Source of the DNA: Vulcaniibacterium tengchongense | GTDB taxonomy: Bacteria; Pseudomonadota; Gammaproteobacteria; Xanthomonadales; Xanthomonadaceae | Reading direction: 5' to 3' | NCBI RefSeq assembly: GCF_003814555.1 | Contig: NZ_RKQN01000002.1 | Location: 496,001 to 560,000, forward strand | Length of the DNA stretch: 64,000 nucleotides | Shown: piece by piece, positions 9,645-20,027 of the stretch | Position numbering within the stretch: position 1 is the stretch's first letter | Layout: every line of letters begins with the position of its first letter | Made by a program: the position numbers and the translations under genes | The notes under the pieces: generated by a model | Databases searched by the model: none | What the model was told of the DNA's origin: nothing | The model's input: the letters and a program-made list of their open reading frames with translations, nothing else

Positions 9645-10479
9645 CGCCCTGCAGGAACCGGCCTGGCTGCGCCGCACGCTGATCGCGCTGGCGGCGGTGG
9701 TGATGGGCGCGCTGGTGCTGATGCCGCTGCTGATGGTGCTCGGCGCGGCCTTCGCCGAGGGCGTGGACGTGTGGTGGGCGGCGCTGCGCACGCCCGACGC
9801 GCGCGCCGCCGTGGCGCTGACCCTGTTCACCGTGGCGATCGTGGTGCCGGTCAACGCGGTGTTCGGCCTGCTCGCGGCCTGGGCCCTGACCCGCTTCGAG
9901 TTCCGCGGCAAGCGCGCGCTGCTGGCGCTGATCGACCTGCCGTTCGCGGTCTCGCCGGTGGTCGCCGGGCTGTGCCTGGTGCTGCTGTTCGGTTCGCAGG
10001 GCTGGTTCGGCGAGCTGCTGCGCGAGGCGGGCGCCAAGATCCTGTTCGCGCGCCCGGGCATCGTCCTGGCGACGCTGTTCGTCACCTTCCCGTTCGTGGT
10101 GCGCGAGCTGATCCCGCTGATGCAGCAGCAGGGCGCGGACGAGGAGCTGGCGGCGCGCTCGCTCGGCGCCGGCGCGTGGACGCTGTTCCGCCGCGTCACC
10201 CTGCCGAACATCAAATGGGGCCTGCTGTACGGCGTGCTGCTGTGCTCGGCGCGGGCGATGGGCGAGTTCGGCGCGGTGTCGGTGGTGTCCGGGCACATCC
10301 GCGGCCTGACCAACACCCTGCCGCTGCACATCGAGATCCTCTACAACGAATTCGACGGCACCGCCGCGTTCGCCGCGGCGTCGCTGCTGACCGGCCTGGC
10401 GCTGGTCACCCTGATCCTCAAGTTCTGGCTGGAGGCACGCCATGGCGACGCCCTCGCTCCGACGCATCGACGCCACTGA
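9637..10479 (+). CDS. cysW: Sulfate ABC transporter permease CysW
   Basis: A 280-residue permease. The start is the GTG at 9637, which overlaps the end of cysT by eight bases. The nearby ATG at 9641 is out of frame with this gene. Family motifs: [12 protein letters not shown], the membrane spans from residue about 12, the EAA-like loop [22 protein letters not shown], and [19 protein letters not shown], which distinguishes CysW from CysT. It pairs with CysT as the membrane channel of the sulfate importer. Confidence 0.93.
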   Translation: MHDALQEPAWLRRTLIALAAVVMGALVLMPLLMVLGAAFAEGVDVWWAALRTPDARAAVALTLFTVAIVVPVNAVFGLLAAWALTRFEFRGKRALLALIDLPFAVSPVVAGLCLVLLFGSQGWFGELLREAGAKILFARPGIVLATLFVTFPFVVRELIPLMQQQGADEELAARSLGAGAWTLFRRVTLPNIKWGLLYGVLLCSARAMGEFGAVSVVSGHIRGLTNTLPLHIEILYNEFDGTAAFAAASLLTGLALVTLILKFWLEARHGDALAPTHRRH

Positions 10480-10594
10480 CCCCGCCGGCGGCCGCGATCC
10501 GGCGCCGCCGCAGCGCGCCGGCGCCGCGGTGCACGCGCCCGCGACGGCGGAATCCGTCATCCTGCCGGGGCCCGGCCCCCACCGCCGCACCGGC

Positions 10595-11635
10595 ATGGAT
10601 CTGCGCATCCGCCAACTCAGCAAGCGCTACCCCGGCGTGGCCGCGCTCGACCGCATCGACCTCGACGTGCGCGCCGGCGAGCTGGTGGCGCTGCTCGGTC
10701 CGTCCGGCTCGGGCAAGACCACGCTGCTGCGGGTGATCGCCGGCCTGCTGCACGCCGACAGCGGCCAGGTGCTGTTCGGCGGCACCGACGCCACCCGGCT
10801 CAGCCTGCGCGAGCGCAACGTCGGCTTCGTGTTCCAGCACTACGCGCTGTTCCGGCACATGACCGTGGCCGAGAACATCGCCTTCGGGCTGCGCAGCCGG
10901 CCGCGCCGCAGCCGCCCGGACCCGGCCGCGATCGCGCGCCGCGTCGCGGAACTGCTGCAGCTGATCCAGCTGCCCGGGTACGGCGCGCGCTATCCCGAGC
11001 AGCTGTCGGGCGGGCAGAAGCAGCGCGTCGCCCTGGCGCGGGCGCTGGCGATCGACCCGACCGTGCTGCTGCTGGACGAGCCGTTCGGCGCGCTCGACGC
11101 CAAGGTCCGGGTCGAGCTGCGCCGCTGGCTGCGCCGCCTGCACGAGCAGACCGGGCTGACCACGCTGTTCGTCACCCACGACCAGGAGGAGGCGCTGGAG
11201 CTGGCCGACCGCGTGGTGGTGCTGCGCGACGGCCGCATCGAGCAGGTCGGCCCGCCGCAGGAGATCTACGGCGCGCCCGTGTCGGCCTACGTGTTCGACT
11301 TCATCGGCCGCGCCAATGCGTTCGAAGGCCGCGTCGAGCGCGGCCGGTTGCTGCTCGGCGAGCGCGCCCTGCCGTTGCCGCACGCGCTGCCGGACGGCCC
11401 GGCGCAGCTGTACGCGCGTCCGCACGACGCCGCGCTGGCCGAGCCCGGCGACGGCCTGCCGGCGCGCGTGCTCGCGCTGCACCGGCTGGCCGAGCGCATC
11501 ACCGTGGAGTTGCAGGTCGAGGGCCAGGCGCGGCCGTTCGAACTCGATCTGGTCGCCACGCCCGATACGCGCCCGCCGGCGCCGGGCAGCGCGGTGGGCC
11601 TGCGGCTGCTGCGCTACCGGGTGTACCCGCGCTGA
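10595..11635 (+). CDS. cysA: Sulfate ABC transporter ATP-binding protein CysA
   Basis: From the ATG at 10595 this is a 346-residue ATPase. Walker [10 protein letters not shown], signature [15 protein letters not shown], Walker [13 protein letters not shown] and the H-loop [15 protein letters not shown] are intact. The C-terminal part is the CysA regulatory (TOBE-like) domain. An in-frame ATG at 10442 would overlap cysW and add 51 residues of low-complexity proline- and alanine-rich sequence before [12 protein letters not shown], where family proteins begin. I therefore prefer 10595, but the longer form would be translationally coupled to cysW and cannot be excluded. Confidence 0.9.
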   Translation: MDLRIRQLSKRYPGVAALDRIDLDVRAGELVALLGPSGSGKTTLLRVIAGLLHADSGQVLFGGTDATRLSLRERNVGFVFQHYALFRHMTVAENIAFGLRSRPRRSRPDPAAIARRVAELLQLIQLPGYGARYPEQLSGGQKQRVALARALAIDPTVLLLDEPFGALDAKVRVELRRWLRRLHEQTGLTTLFVTHDQEEALELADRVVVLRDGRIEQVGPPQEIYGAPVSAYVFDFIGRANAFEGRVERGRLLLGERALPLPHALPDGPAQLYARPHDAALAEPGDGLPARVLALHRLAERITVELQVEGQARPFELDLVATPDTRPPAPGSAVGLRLLRYRVYPR

Positions 11636-11696
11636 GGGGCCTGCGCCGCGCTTCGCCGCCCCGCGCCGCAAACCGCGGTTCCGCGGCGGAGCGTAG

Positions 11697-12701
<1,005 letters not shown>

Positions 12702-12704
12702 GCG

Positions 12705-13142
12705 GTGGCGGCGGCGTCGCTGCGCCCGGCCCGCATGGACGACGCCGCGGAGCTGGCGCGCCTGTGCGCGCAGCTCGGCTATCCGCAGGCGGCCGCGGAA
12801 TTCGAGGCGCGCCTGCGCCGGGTGCTGGCCTCGCCCGACCATCCGGTGCTGGTGGCCACCCACGACGACCGCGCGCTGCTCGGCTTCGTCGCGCTGGAAC
12901 GGCGGCTGCTGCTGGAGTCCGGCGAGGTGGTCGAGATCGCGGCCCTGGCGGTCGACGCGCAGGCGCGCCGGCGCGGCATCGCACGGGCGCTGCTGGCCGC
13001 GGCCGAGGACTGGGCGCGCCGCATCGGCATCGCCGAGCTGGTGGTCCGCTCGAACGTCGCCCGCGCCGAATCGCACCCGTTCTACCAGGGCGTGGGCTTC
13101 CGCCGCGCCAAGACCCAGCACGTGTACCGCAAGCCGGCATAG
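12705..13142 (+). CDS. GNAT family N-acetyltransferase
   Basis: A 145-residue protein with the GCN5 acetyltransferase fold: LRPARMDDAAELARLC at the N-terminus, VVEIAALAVDAQARRRGIARALLAAAEDWA as the acetyl-CoA pyrophosphate-binding motif (R/Q-x-x-G-x-G/A) and SHPFYQGVGFRRAKTQHVY at the end. The start is a GTG at 12705, three bases after hemB. The next in-frame start, ATG 12735, would cut into the first strand. It is probably co-transcribed with hemB. The acetyl acceptor is unknown. Confidence 0.88.
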   Translation: MAAASLRPARMDDAAELARLCAQLGYPQAAAEFEARLRRVLASPDHPVLVATHDDRALLGFVALERRLLLESGEVVEIAALAVDAQARRRGIARALLAAAEDWARRIGIAELVVRSNVARAESHPFYQGVGFRRAKTQHVYRKPA

Positions 13143-13166
13143 CCGGCACCGCAGCGAGGAGGACGC

Positions 13167-13913
13167 ATGGCGCGGATCGCGATCGTCACCGGCGGCAGCC
13201 GCGGCATCGGCGCGGCGACCGCCAGGCTCGCCGCGGGCGCCGGCTACCGGGTGTGCCTGACCTACCGCAACCGCCGCGAGGACGCCGAAGCCGTGGTCGC
13301 GGCGATCGCCCGCGCCGGCGGCGAGGCCATCGCGGTGCAGGCCGACCTCGGCATCGAGGCCGACGTGCTGCGCCTGTTCGAGGACACCGACCGCCGCCTC
13401 GGCCGGCCCGACGCGCTGGTCAACAACGCCGGCATGCTCGAGCGGCAGATGCGGCTGGAGCAGATGGACGCCGCGCGCCTGCGCCGCGTGTTCGACGCCA
13501 ACGTGGTCGGCAGTTTCCTGTGCGCGCGCGAGGCGGTGCGGCGGATGTCGACGCGCCACGGCGGCCGCGGCGGCGCGATCGTCAACGTCTCCTCGGTGGC
13601 GGCGCGGCTCGGCTCGCCGGGCGAGTACGTCGACTACGCCGCCTCCAAGGCCGCGGTCGACACGATGACCGTGGGCCTGGCCCGGGAAGTCGCGACCGAG
13701 GGCATCCGCGTCAACGCGGTGCGCCCGGGCACGATCCACACCGGGATCCACGCCAGCGGCGGCGAGCCGGACCGGGTCGAACGCGTGAAGGCGCGCATCC
13801 CGATGCAGCGCGGCGGCCAACCGGAGGAGATCGCGCGGGCGATCCTCTGGCTGCTGTCGGACGAGGCCTCGTACCTGACCGGCAGCATCGTCGACGTCGC
13901 CGGCGGCCTGTAG
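13167..13913 (+). CDS. Short-chain dehydrogenase/reductase (SDR), FabG-like
   Basis: A 248-residue classical SDR. It has the dinucleotide-binding TGGSRGIG at residues 8-15, NNAG, NVSS around residues 141-143, the catalytic Y157-x-x-x-K161 (DYAASKAA) and VRPGTIHTGIH after the active site. The CLTYRNRREDAE after the second strand suggests NADP(H) preference. AGGAGG lies just before the ATG. It is likely the third gene of the hemB transcript. It resembles sugar or FabG-type oxidoreductases; substrate unknown. Confidence 0.88.
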   Translation: MARIAIVTGGSRGIGAATARLAAGAGYRVCLTYRNRREDAEAVVAAIARAGGEAIAVQADLGIEADVLRLFEDTDRRLGRPDALVNNAGMLERQMRLEQMDAARLRRVFDANVVGSFLCAREAVRRMSTRHGGRGGAIVNVSSVAARLGSPGEYVDYAASKAAVDTMTVGLAREVATEGIRVNAVRPGTIHTGIHASGGEPDRVERVKARIPMQRGGQPEEIARAILWLLSDEASYLTGSIVDVAGGL

Positions 13914-13923
13914 CCGGGCCGCC

Positions 13924-15891
13924 TCACCGCTCCGCCCAGTCCAGCCCGTCCGGCGATCCGTCCGGATGCGCCGCCCAGTACAGGCGATTGACGCCGTCGG
14001 GGCAGCCCGCGCCCGCGCGGTAGTCCTGCAGCGCGCCGCCGGCCGCGACCAGATCGACGCGGTAGCAGCTGGCGTACGAATCGCGGAACAGGTAACGCTG
14101 GGTACCGCGCCACACCGCTGCCGGCGCGCCGGCGGGCCCCGCCACGTAGCCCAGGTCGGCCTCGTGCTCGAGCCGGGTGTAGTGGCGGGTGCGGCCCGGC
14201 CGCCAGCGCTCGCTGCGCTGCACGAAGGCCTGCCGCAGCCAGACGCCGCGTGGGCGGTAGGCCAGGGTCAGCGGGTAGGCGACGAACTCGCGGTCCTCGG
14301 CGAGCAGCGTCGCGCCGAGACGGCGCCGGCTGACGCCTTCGATGCGGCTTTCCAGGTCGATGCCCACGTCGTAGGTCTCGCTGCCGCCGGCGCCGCCCCG
14401 CGCGCGCGGCGCGATCAGGTTGTCGAAGCGCGCGCGGCGCTCGACCGTGCTGCGGATGCGGCCACGCGAGGTGTCGACGTAGCCTTCGATCGCGTAGCTG
14501 CGCGCGGCCCGGGTGTGCACGCCGCCGCTCACCACGCCGGCCGGGTCGCGCGCCAGCGTGCTGGTCACGCGCGGCGCGGGCGGCCGTGGGGCCAGGGTGT
14601 TGCGGGTCACCCGTCCGGTGACCTGCGCGCGGCCGCGGTCGCGGTACACCAGCAGCGTGCCGGCCAGCTGGAAGTCCGGGTACTCGGCCGCGCTCTCGCG
14701 GCCGGCCACCGACAGCCGCACCTCGTGCGGCGCGCCGTCGCTGAGCAGCCCGGCGAACGGCGTCAGGTCGATCCGGTACGGCATGAAGTTCAGCGCCTGC
14801 GGCGGCGGCGCCGGCTGCAGCAGCGGCGCCGCCGTCCAGAGTGCGTTGAACTGCGGATGCACGCGCGGGAACACCGGCGCCACGCCCGCGGGCTGGCCAT
14901 CGACATGGACCTGCAACTCGCGGAAGCTGCCGCCGCCGCAGCCCTGCGGCGGCGCGTCGCCCTCCAGGCCGAGCCGGCCCGTGCCGATCGCCAGGCGGCT
15001 GCGCAGCTCGGGGAACGCCGCCCGTTGCGCGTCGGGCAGGCAGGTGAACCAGAACAGGTCGTCGTAGCGCGCCTGCGCCATCACGTCGAGGTAGGCGCGC
15101 TCGATGTTGCGCGGCAGGTCCAGCCGCGCCGCGAGCGCGCCCTCCGGCGTGCGCACCGCGCGCCAGCCGAGTTCGGGCGCGAGCGAGTACGCCGCGTCCG
15201 GCACCCGCGGCGCCGGATGGTCCGGCCCGGCCGGATAGAACAGCAGCGTCGCCGAGACGTAATACGGCGCGTTGAACAGGGTGTAGCGCGGCTGCCCGGC
15301 GATCTCCAGCACGCCCTCGCCCGGCGCGCGCAACACCGCGGCGTAGTCGGTGACGTCGCGCTCGGCGCGCCAGTGCGTCGGCACGTCGTTGTCCTGGGCG
15401 CCGCCGGCGTACAGCGGGACGCCGCCGATGGACAGCTGCGCGAGCGCCACCCCGTCGAGGTAGCTGGACGGATCGGCGTTGCGCAGCGCGACCTTCAGCA
15501 CCACCTTGGCCCAAGGCCCGGGACAGGCCGGCGGCGGCGCATAGGGGAACCGCGTGTCGTCGCCGAAGAAGGCCAGGAACGCGGTGATCATCTCCACGCC
15601 GCGGAACAACTCGACGGTGCACGGCGTGCTCGCCGGCCGCGGCACCGGGGGCGTTGCGAGCGCCGTGTCGCGGCCACCCGGCGCCGGCAGGGCGGCCGCC
15701 GCGGGCGCGCTTTCGTGGGTGCGGTACGGAATCGGCGGTGCGCCGGGCGCGGCCGCGGCCACCGCAGCGGAAGCCGCGGCGCCGACGCGCACGTCGCCGC
15801 GAGTCGCGGCATGGACGCAAACCAGGATCACGGCCGCCAGGGCGAACGTCCCCGCCCTGGCGAAGCGCTGGGTGCGCGAGGCGCTTTTCAT
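13924..15891 (-). CDS. PNGase A family secreted glycopeptide amidase-like protein (copy 1)
   Basis: A 655-residue protein with an N-terminal export signal (FALAAVILVCVHAAT) and an alanine-rich linker. From about residue 88 it resembles plant peptide-N4-(N-acetyl-glucosaminyl)asparagine amidase A (PNGase A) and its acid-active acidobacterial relatives: CTVELF, YAPPPACPGPWAKVVLKV, SIGGVPLYAGGAQDNDVPTHW, ERDVTDY and YYVSATLLFYPA. The family removes N-glycans from glycopeptides. The second half keeps conserved blocks (ALNFMPYRIDL, YAIEGYVDTSRGRIRSTVE, YLFRDSYASCYR, AAHPDGSPDGL). It is a tandem paralogue of 16071-18047. Catalytic residues of this family are not settled in my knowledge, so activity is inferred. 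Confidence 0.75.
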   Translation of the reverse strand: MKSASRTQRFARAGTFALAAVILVCVHAATRGDVRVGAAASAAVAAAAPGAPPIPYRTHESAPAAAALPAPGGRDTALATPPVPRPASTPCTVELFRGVEMITAFLAFFGDDTRFPYAPPPACPGPWAKVVLKVALRNADPSSYLDGVALAQLSIGGVPLYAGGAQDNDVPTHWRAERDVTDYAAVLRAPGEGVLEIAGQPRYTLFNAPYYVSATLLFYPAGPDHPAPRVPDAAYSLAPELGWRAVRTPEGALAARLDLPRNIERAYLDVMAQARYDDLFWFTCLPDAQRAAFPELRSRLAIGTGRLGLEGDAPPQGCGGGSFRELQVHVDGQPAGVAPVFPRVHPQFNALWTAAPLLQPAPPPQALNFMPYRIDLTPFAGLLSDGAPHEVRLSVAGRESAAEYPDFQLAGTLLVYRDRGRAQVTGRVTRNTLAPRPPAPRVTSTLARDPAGVVSGGVHTRAARSYAIEGYVDTSRGRIRSTVERRARFDNLIAPRARGGAGGSETYDVGIDLESRIEGVSRRRLGATLLAEDREFVAYPLTLAYRPRGVWLRQAFVQRSERWRPGRTRHYTRLEHEADLGYVAGPAGAPAAVWRGTQRYLFRDSYASCYRVDLVAAGGALQDYRAGAGCPDGVNRLYWAAHPDGSPDGLDWAER

Positions 15892-15940
15892 GCTCCGGCC
15901 CTCCCTTGGCGCGGTCGCGCGACCGTAGCAGTTCCGTTGT

Positions 15941-15967
15941 GTAGGGCCGCATCATCTTGCCGAACAG
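15941..15967 (-). promoter_or_regulatory. Leader element shared by the two PNGase A-like genes (copy 1)
   Basis: This 27-base stretch differs at only three positions from 18101-18127, the equivalent place before the second copy. TAGCA (plus strand) also recurs with the same 10-base spacing, at 15926-15930 and 18086-18090. It lies about 50 bases before the start codon at 15891. It may contain a promoter or operator duplicated along with the gene. I cannot assign a regulator. Confidence 0.45.
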
Positions 15968-16070
15968 GCGCAATGCGATGCGTGCGGTCCCCTGCGATGC
16001 TCAAACGTTCCCGCCCGACGGCGGCGCGCGCCCGCGGCGACGCGCCGCCGGATGCGACGGCCGCTGCCGC

Positions 16071-18047
16071 TCACTTGGCCCAGCCCAGTCCGTCGGGCGA
16101 GCCGTCCGGATGCGCCGCCCAGAACAGCCGGTTGACGCCGCCCGGGCAATCCGTGCCTTCCCGGAACTCGGCCAATGCGCCGCCTTGCGTGCGCACGTCG
16201 GTGCGATAGCAACTGGCGTACGAATCGCGGAACAGGTAACGCTGGTCGCCGCGCCATTCGAGCGCCGGCGCGCCGGCGTCGCCGGGCACGTAGGCGAGGT
16301 CGACCTCGTGGAGCAGGTGGGTGTAGTAGCGGGTCACGCCGGGGCGCCAGCGTTCGGTGCGCTGCACGTAGGCCTGTTGCAGCCGCGCGCCGCGGTAGCG
16401 GTAGGCGAGGGTCAGCGGATAGGCGATGTACTCGCGGTCCTCGGCGATGAGCTTGCCCGCCAGGTAGCGCCGGCTGGTGCCGCTCACCGAACTGGCCAGG
16501 CCCACGCCCAGGCTGTAGCGGTCGGCGGCGTCGCCCGGGCCGTCGTAGGCTTCGGGCACGAGCACGTTCTCGAAGCGGACGGAGCGCTCGACCGTGCTGC
16601 GGATGCGCCCGCGCGAGGTGTCGACGTAGCCCTCGATCGCGTAGCTGCGCGTGGACCGGGTGACCACGCTGCCGCTCACCACGCCGGCGGCGTCGCGCGC
16701 GAGCGTGCTGGACACGTTCGGCGCGGGCGGCTGGCCGGCCAGGGTGTTGCGCGTCACCTGCCCGGTGACCCGGGCGCCGCCGCGGTCGCGGTAGACCAGC
16801 AACGTGCCGGACAACTGGAAATCGGAGAAGCGGGCCTCGCTCTCCCGGCCTGCGACCGACAGCGCCACCACGTGCGGGGCGCCGTCGCTCAACAGTCCGG
16901 CGAACGGCGCGAGGTCGACGCGGTAGGGCATGAAGTTCAGCGCCTGCGGCGGCGGTGCCGGCTGCAGCAGCGCCGGCGTGTTCCACAGTGCGTTGAACTT
17001 GGGAGGGAAGCGCGGGAACACCGGCACCACGCCTGCCGGCTGGCCGTCGATGCTGACCTGCACCTCGCGGAAGCCGCCTTCGCCGCAGCCCTGCGGGGGC
17101 GGCTCGCCCTCCAGACCGAACTGGCCGGTGCCGATGGCCAGCGGGCTCCTCAATTCGGGAAAGGCCGCGATCGCCGCGTTCGGCATGCAGGTGAACCACA
17201 GTACGTCGTGGGCACGCGGGTGCGCCATCACGTCGAGGTAGGCGCGCTCGACGTTGCGCGGCAGGCTCAGCGTCGCCGCGAGGGTGCCGGCCCGCCCGCC
17301 CACCTCGCGCCAGCCGTGGTCCGGCGCCAACGGGTAGGCCGCATCGGGCACGCGCGGCGCCCGGTTCGCGGTGTTGGCCGGGTAGAACAGCAGGGTCGCC
17401 GACATGTAATAGGGCGCTTGGAACACGCCGCCGAAGCGCGGCAACGCCTGGATCTCCATCGCACCCTCGTTGGGCGTGCGCAGCACCGCGGCATAGTCGG
17501 TGACGTCGCGCTCGACGCGCCAGTGCGTGGGCACGTCGTTGTCCGCCGCCGCGCCGCTGTACAGCGGCACGTCGCCGATGGAGACGTACGCGAACTCGAC
17601 GCCGTCGAGATAGCTGTCGGGGTCGGCATTGCGCAGCGCGACCTTCAGGATCACCTTGGCCCAGGGCCCCGGGCAGGCCGGCGGCGGCGCGTACGCGAAG
17701 CGGCCGTGGCCGTCCCACGAGGTGAAGTGGGCGATGGGGATCTCGACGTCGCGGAACAGTTCCACCGTGCACGGCGTGCCCGACGGCCGCGGCACGTGCG
17801 GACCGGCGAGCACGGTGTCGCGCGTGCCCGGCGCCGGTGCAGCCATCGCCGCGGCGTGCGCGGTGCCGGTATCGGCGGAAAGCGGCGCGGCGGCCGCCGA
17901 AGGCGCCGGCATCGCGCCGGCGGTGCGCCCTGCGGCGTTCGGCCGAACGCCGCTGGTGGCGGCATGGACGCAAAGGGCGATCAAGCCCGTCAGTGCCAGC
18001 AGTCCGGCTGCGGCCGGACGGCGCTGCGGTTGCGGCGCGGTGCCCAT
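16071..18047 (-). CDS. PNGase A family secreted glycopeptide amidase-like protein (copy 2)
   Basis: A 658-residue paralogue of the downstream gene, collinear with it over nearly the whole length. The N-terminus has a hydrophobic export segment (LLALTGLIALCVHAAT) that shares CVHAAT with copy 1. The PNGase A-type N-domain begins near residue 90 (CTVELFRDVEIPIAHF) with CPGPWAKVILKVALRN, SIGDVPLYSGAAADNDVPTHW and YYMSATLLFYPAN. The alanine-rich linker and the region around EAYDGPGDAADRY have diverged most. Secretion and deglycosylation of plant, fungal or prey glycoproteins would suit a Lysobacter-like lifestyle, but that is inference. Confidence 0.75.
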   Translation of the reverse strand: MGTAPQPQRRPAAAGLLALTGLIALCVHAATSGVRPNAAGRTAGAMPAPSAAAAPLSADTGTAHAAAMAAPAPGTRDTVLAGPHVPRPSGTPCTVELFRDVEIPIAHFTSWDGHGRFAYAPPPACPGPWAKVILKVALRNADPDSYLDGVEFAYVSIGDVPLYSGAAADNDVPTHWRVERDVTDYAAVLRTPNEGAMEIQALPRFGGVFQAPYYMSATLLFYPANTANRAPRVPDAAYPLAPDHGWREVGGRAGTLAATLSLPRNVERAYLDVMAHPRAHDVLWFTCMPNAAIAAFPELRSPLAIGTGQFGLEGEPPPQGCGEGGFREVQVSIDGQPAGVVPVFPRFPPKFNALWNTPALLQPAPPPQALNFMPYRVDLAPFAGLLSDGAPHVVALSVAGRESEARFSDFQLSGTLLVYRDRGGARVTGQVTRNTLAGQPPAPNVSSTLARDAAGVVSGSVVTRSTRSYAIEGYVDTSRGRIRSTVERSVRFENVLVPEAYDGPGDAADRYSLGVGLASSVSGTSRRYLAGKLIAEDREYIAYPLTLAYRYRGARLQQAYVQRTERWRPGVTRYYTHLLHEVDLAYVPGDAGAPALEWRGDQRYLFRDSYASCYRTDVRTQGGALAEFREGTDCPGGVNRLFWAAHPDGSPDGLGWAK

Positions 18048-18100
18048 GACCCGGCCCTCCTGTGCCTGGGGTGCGCGGCGAAACCTAGCAGCCCGCCCGT

Positions 18101-18127
18101 GTAGGGCGGCATCACCTTGCGGAACAG
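18101..18127 (-). promoter_or_regulatory. Leader element shared by the two PNGase A-like genes (copy 2)
   Basis: Second copy of the conserved leader block, about 55 bases before the start codon at 18047. It matches 15941-15967 at 24 of 27 positions, counted by eye. The flanking 5' sequence (18048-18080) is only loosely similar to copy 1, so the block stands out. Confidence 0.45.
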
Positions 18128-18176
18128 GGCGGGCGCACGGCGTTTTGCCGCGCCATACGGCGCGGACCGCAATCGC

Positions 18177-19091
18177 TCAGTGCACGCAGCCGGCGCGGCC
18201 GGCGACCGCGGGCGCTTTCATCCGGTAGATGTCGAGCTTGCCCGCGCGCGGCGCCCGGGCCGTGCCGCTGACCAGCAGCTCGCCCGGCTTGCTCCAGTCC
18301 AGCGCCGGGCCGAGCGTGGTGCCGTCCTCGCCGTTGAACGACAACCGCAGCGGTTGCGCGTCGCGATAGCGCGCCCCGTCGCAATGGGCCAGGTACAGCC
18401 GGACCGGTTCCGCCTCGACGTCGTGCGAGCGCGCGAACACCACGCTCGCGCCGTCGCCGAGCCAGGCCGCGTCGAACTCGTCGGCGGCGGTGTTCACGCC
18501 CGGCAGCGGGCGCGGGTCGACGAAGGCGCGGCCGTCCCAGCGCGCGACGAACAGGTCGTGGCCGCCGGCGCCGCCGTGGCCGTCGCTGGCGAACAGCAGC
18601 CGCCGGCCGTCGCGGCTCGGGGTGGGCGCCCATTCGTCGCCGCGGCCGTTGACCGCGGGGCCGAGGTTTTCGGCCGGGCCGAAGCCGCCGTCGGCGCGGA
18701 CCTCGGCGCGGTACAGGTCGCCGCCGCCGTGGCCGCCCGCGCGGTTGGAGAAGAAGTACAGCCAGCGGCCGTCGGCGCTGAACATCGGGTCGAAGTCGTT
18801 GGCCGCGGAGTTCACCGGCAGCGGCCGCGCGTCCTGCCAGCGGCCGTCGCGCAGCGTCGCCTGCCACAGGTCCCAGCCGCCGGCACCGCCGGCACGATCG
18901 GTGCTGCCCCAGACGATGCGGCGGCCGTCCGGCGACACGCTGGCGCGGACCTCGGCGGCCGCGGTCGAGACCGTGCCCATGCCCTCGATGCCGAACTCGG
19001 CCAGGAACGCCGCCGCGGGGCCGCCGGCCAGCCACCCGCCCGCCGCCAGCGCCGGGAGTAGACTGAGCCCCCGCCAGGCCGATCGCCGCAT
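18177..19091 (-). CDS. WD40-like (PD40/TolB-type) beta-propeller protein, exported
   Basis: A 304-residue protein with an N-terminal signal ([21 protein letters not shown]) and repeated PD40 blades: [67 protein letters not shown] and [17 protein letters not shown]. The D-G-R pattern inside each blade is typical of TolB-like propellers, which bind proteins or peptides in the periplasm. No enzyme domain is attached. It stands alone, divergent from aroE. Function unknown. Confidence 0.8.
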   Translation of the reverse strand: MRRSAWRGLSLLPALAAGGWLAGGPAAAFLAEFGIEGMGTVSTAAAEVRASVSPDGRRIVWGSTDRAGGAGGWDLWQATLRDGRWQDARPLPVNSAANDFDPMFSADGRWLYFFSNRAGGHGGGDLYRAEVRADGGFGPAENLGPAVNGRGDEWAPTPSRDGRRLLFASDGHGGAGGHDLFVARWDGRAFVDPRPLPGVNTAADEFDAAWLGDGASVVFARSHDVEAEPVRLYLAHCDGARYRDAQPLRLSFNGEDGTTLGPALDWSKPGELLVSGTARAPRAGKLDIYRMKAPAVAGRAGCVH

Positions 19092-19145
19092 CGCGCGTTC
19101 TCCTGCATCGTCCGCTTCGTTCCCCCCAGTCTAAGCGAGGCTTCC

Positions 19146-20024
19146 GTGTCCGACTTCGCCCCCGTCGCCACCTCGACCGTCGTCAAGCGCTTTGCGGTGA
19201 TCGGCCATCCGGTCGCGCATTCGCTCTCGCCGCGCATCCATGCCGCGTTCTCGCGCCAGACCGGGATCGCGCTGCAGTACACGGCGATCGACGCGGCGCC
19301 GGCGCAGTTCGACGCGGCGCTGGCCGAGTTCGCCGCCGAGGGCGGCCTGGGCCTCAACGTCACCCTGCCGCACAAGACCCGCGCCGCCGCGCTGTGCGCC
19401 CATCTGAGCGAGCGCGCGCGCCGCGCCGGCGCGGTCAACGTGCTGGTCCGCACCGCGACCGGCTGGGAAGGCGACAACACCGACGGCATCGGCCTGGTGC
19501 GCGACCTCACCGAGCGCCACGGCCTCGACCTGCGCGGCCGCCGCACCCTGCTGCTCGGCGCCGGCGGCGCCGCGCGCGGCGTGGCGCCGGCGCTGCTCGA
19601 CGCCGGCATCGGCGACCTGTTCGTCGTGAACCGCACGCCCGAACGCGCCGACGCGCTGGCCGACGCGCTGGCCCAGCCCGGGCGCGTGCATCCGCGCTAC
19701 CTGCGCGACATCGCCGCGCTCGGCAACTTCGACCTGATCGTCAACGCGACCTCCGCGGCGCGCGAGGGCGAACCGCTGCCGGCGCTGCCCACCGCGCTGG
19801 CGGCGCCGCGCGCGGCGGCGGTGGACCTGAGCTACGGCGAGGCGGCGATCCCGTTCCTGGCCTGGGCGCGCGCGGCGCGGGTGCACGACGCGATCGACGG
19901 CCTGGGCATGCTGGTCGAGCAGGCCGCCGAGAGCTTCCTGCGCTGGCACCGGGTGCGGCCGGAGACCGACCCGGTCTACGCGATGCTGCGCGAGCAGCAC
20001 GCCGCCCTGGCCACCGGCGACTGA
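19146..20024 (+). CDS. aroE: Shikimate 5-dehydrogenase
   Basis: A 292-residue NADPH-dependent enzyme of the shikimate pathway. It has the substrate-binding [13 protein letters not shown], catalytic K77 in NVTLPHK and D113 in GDNTDGIG, the dinucleotide loop [19 protein letters not shown] for NADPH and [13 protein letters not shown] near the end. The start is the GTG at 19146, which places the family N-terminus correctly. The pathway leads to chorismate, the substrate of the XanB2 enzyme elsewhere in the window. The next gene starts three bases after the stop. Confidence 0.95.
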   Translation: MSDFAPVATSTVVKRFAVIGHPVAHSLSPRIHAAFSRQTGIALQYTAIDAAPAQFDAALAEFAAEGGLGLNVTLPHKTRAAALCAHLSERARRAGAVNVLVRTATGWEGDNTDGIGLVRDLTERHGLDLRGRRTLLLGAGGAARGVAPALLDAGIGDLFVVNRTPERADALADALAQPGRVHPRYLRDIAALGNFDLIVNATSAAREGEPLPALPTALAAPRAAAVDLSYGEAAIPFLAWARAARVHDAIDGLGMLVEQAAESFLRWHRVRPETDPVYAMLREQHAALATGD

Positions 20025-20027
20025 GCC

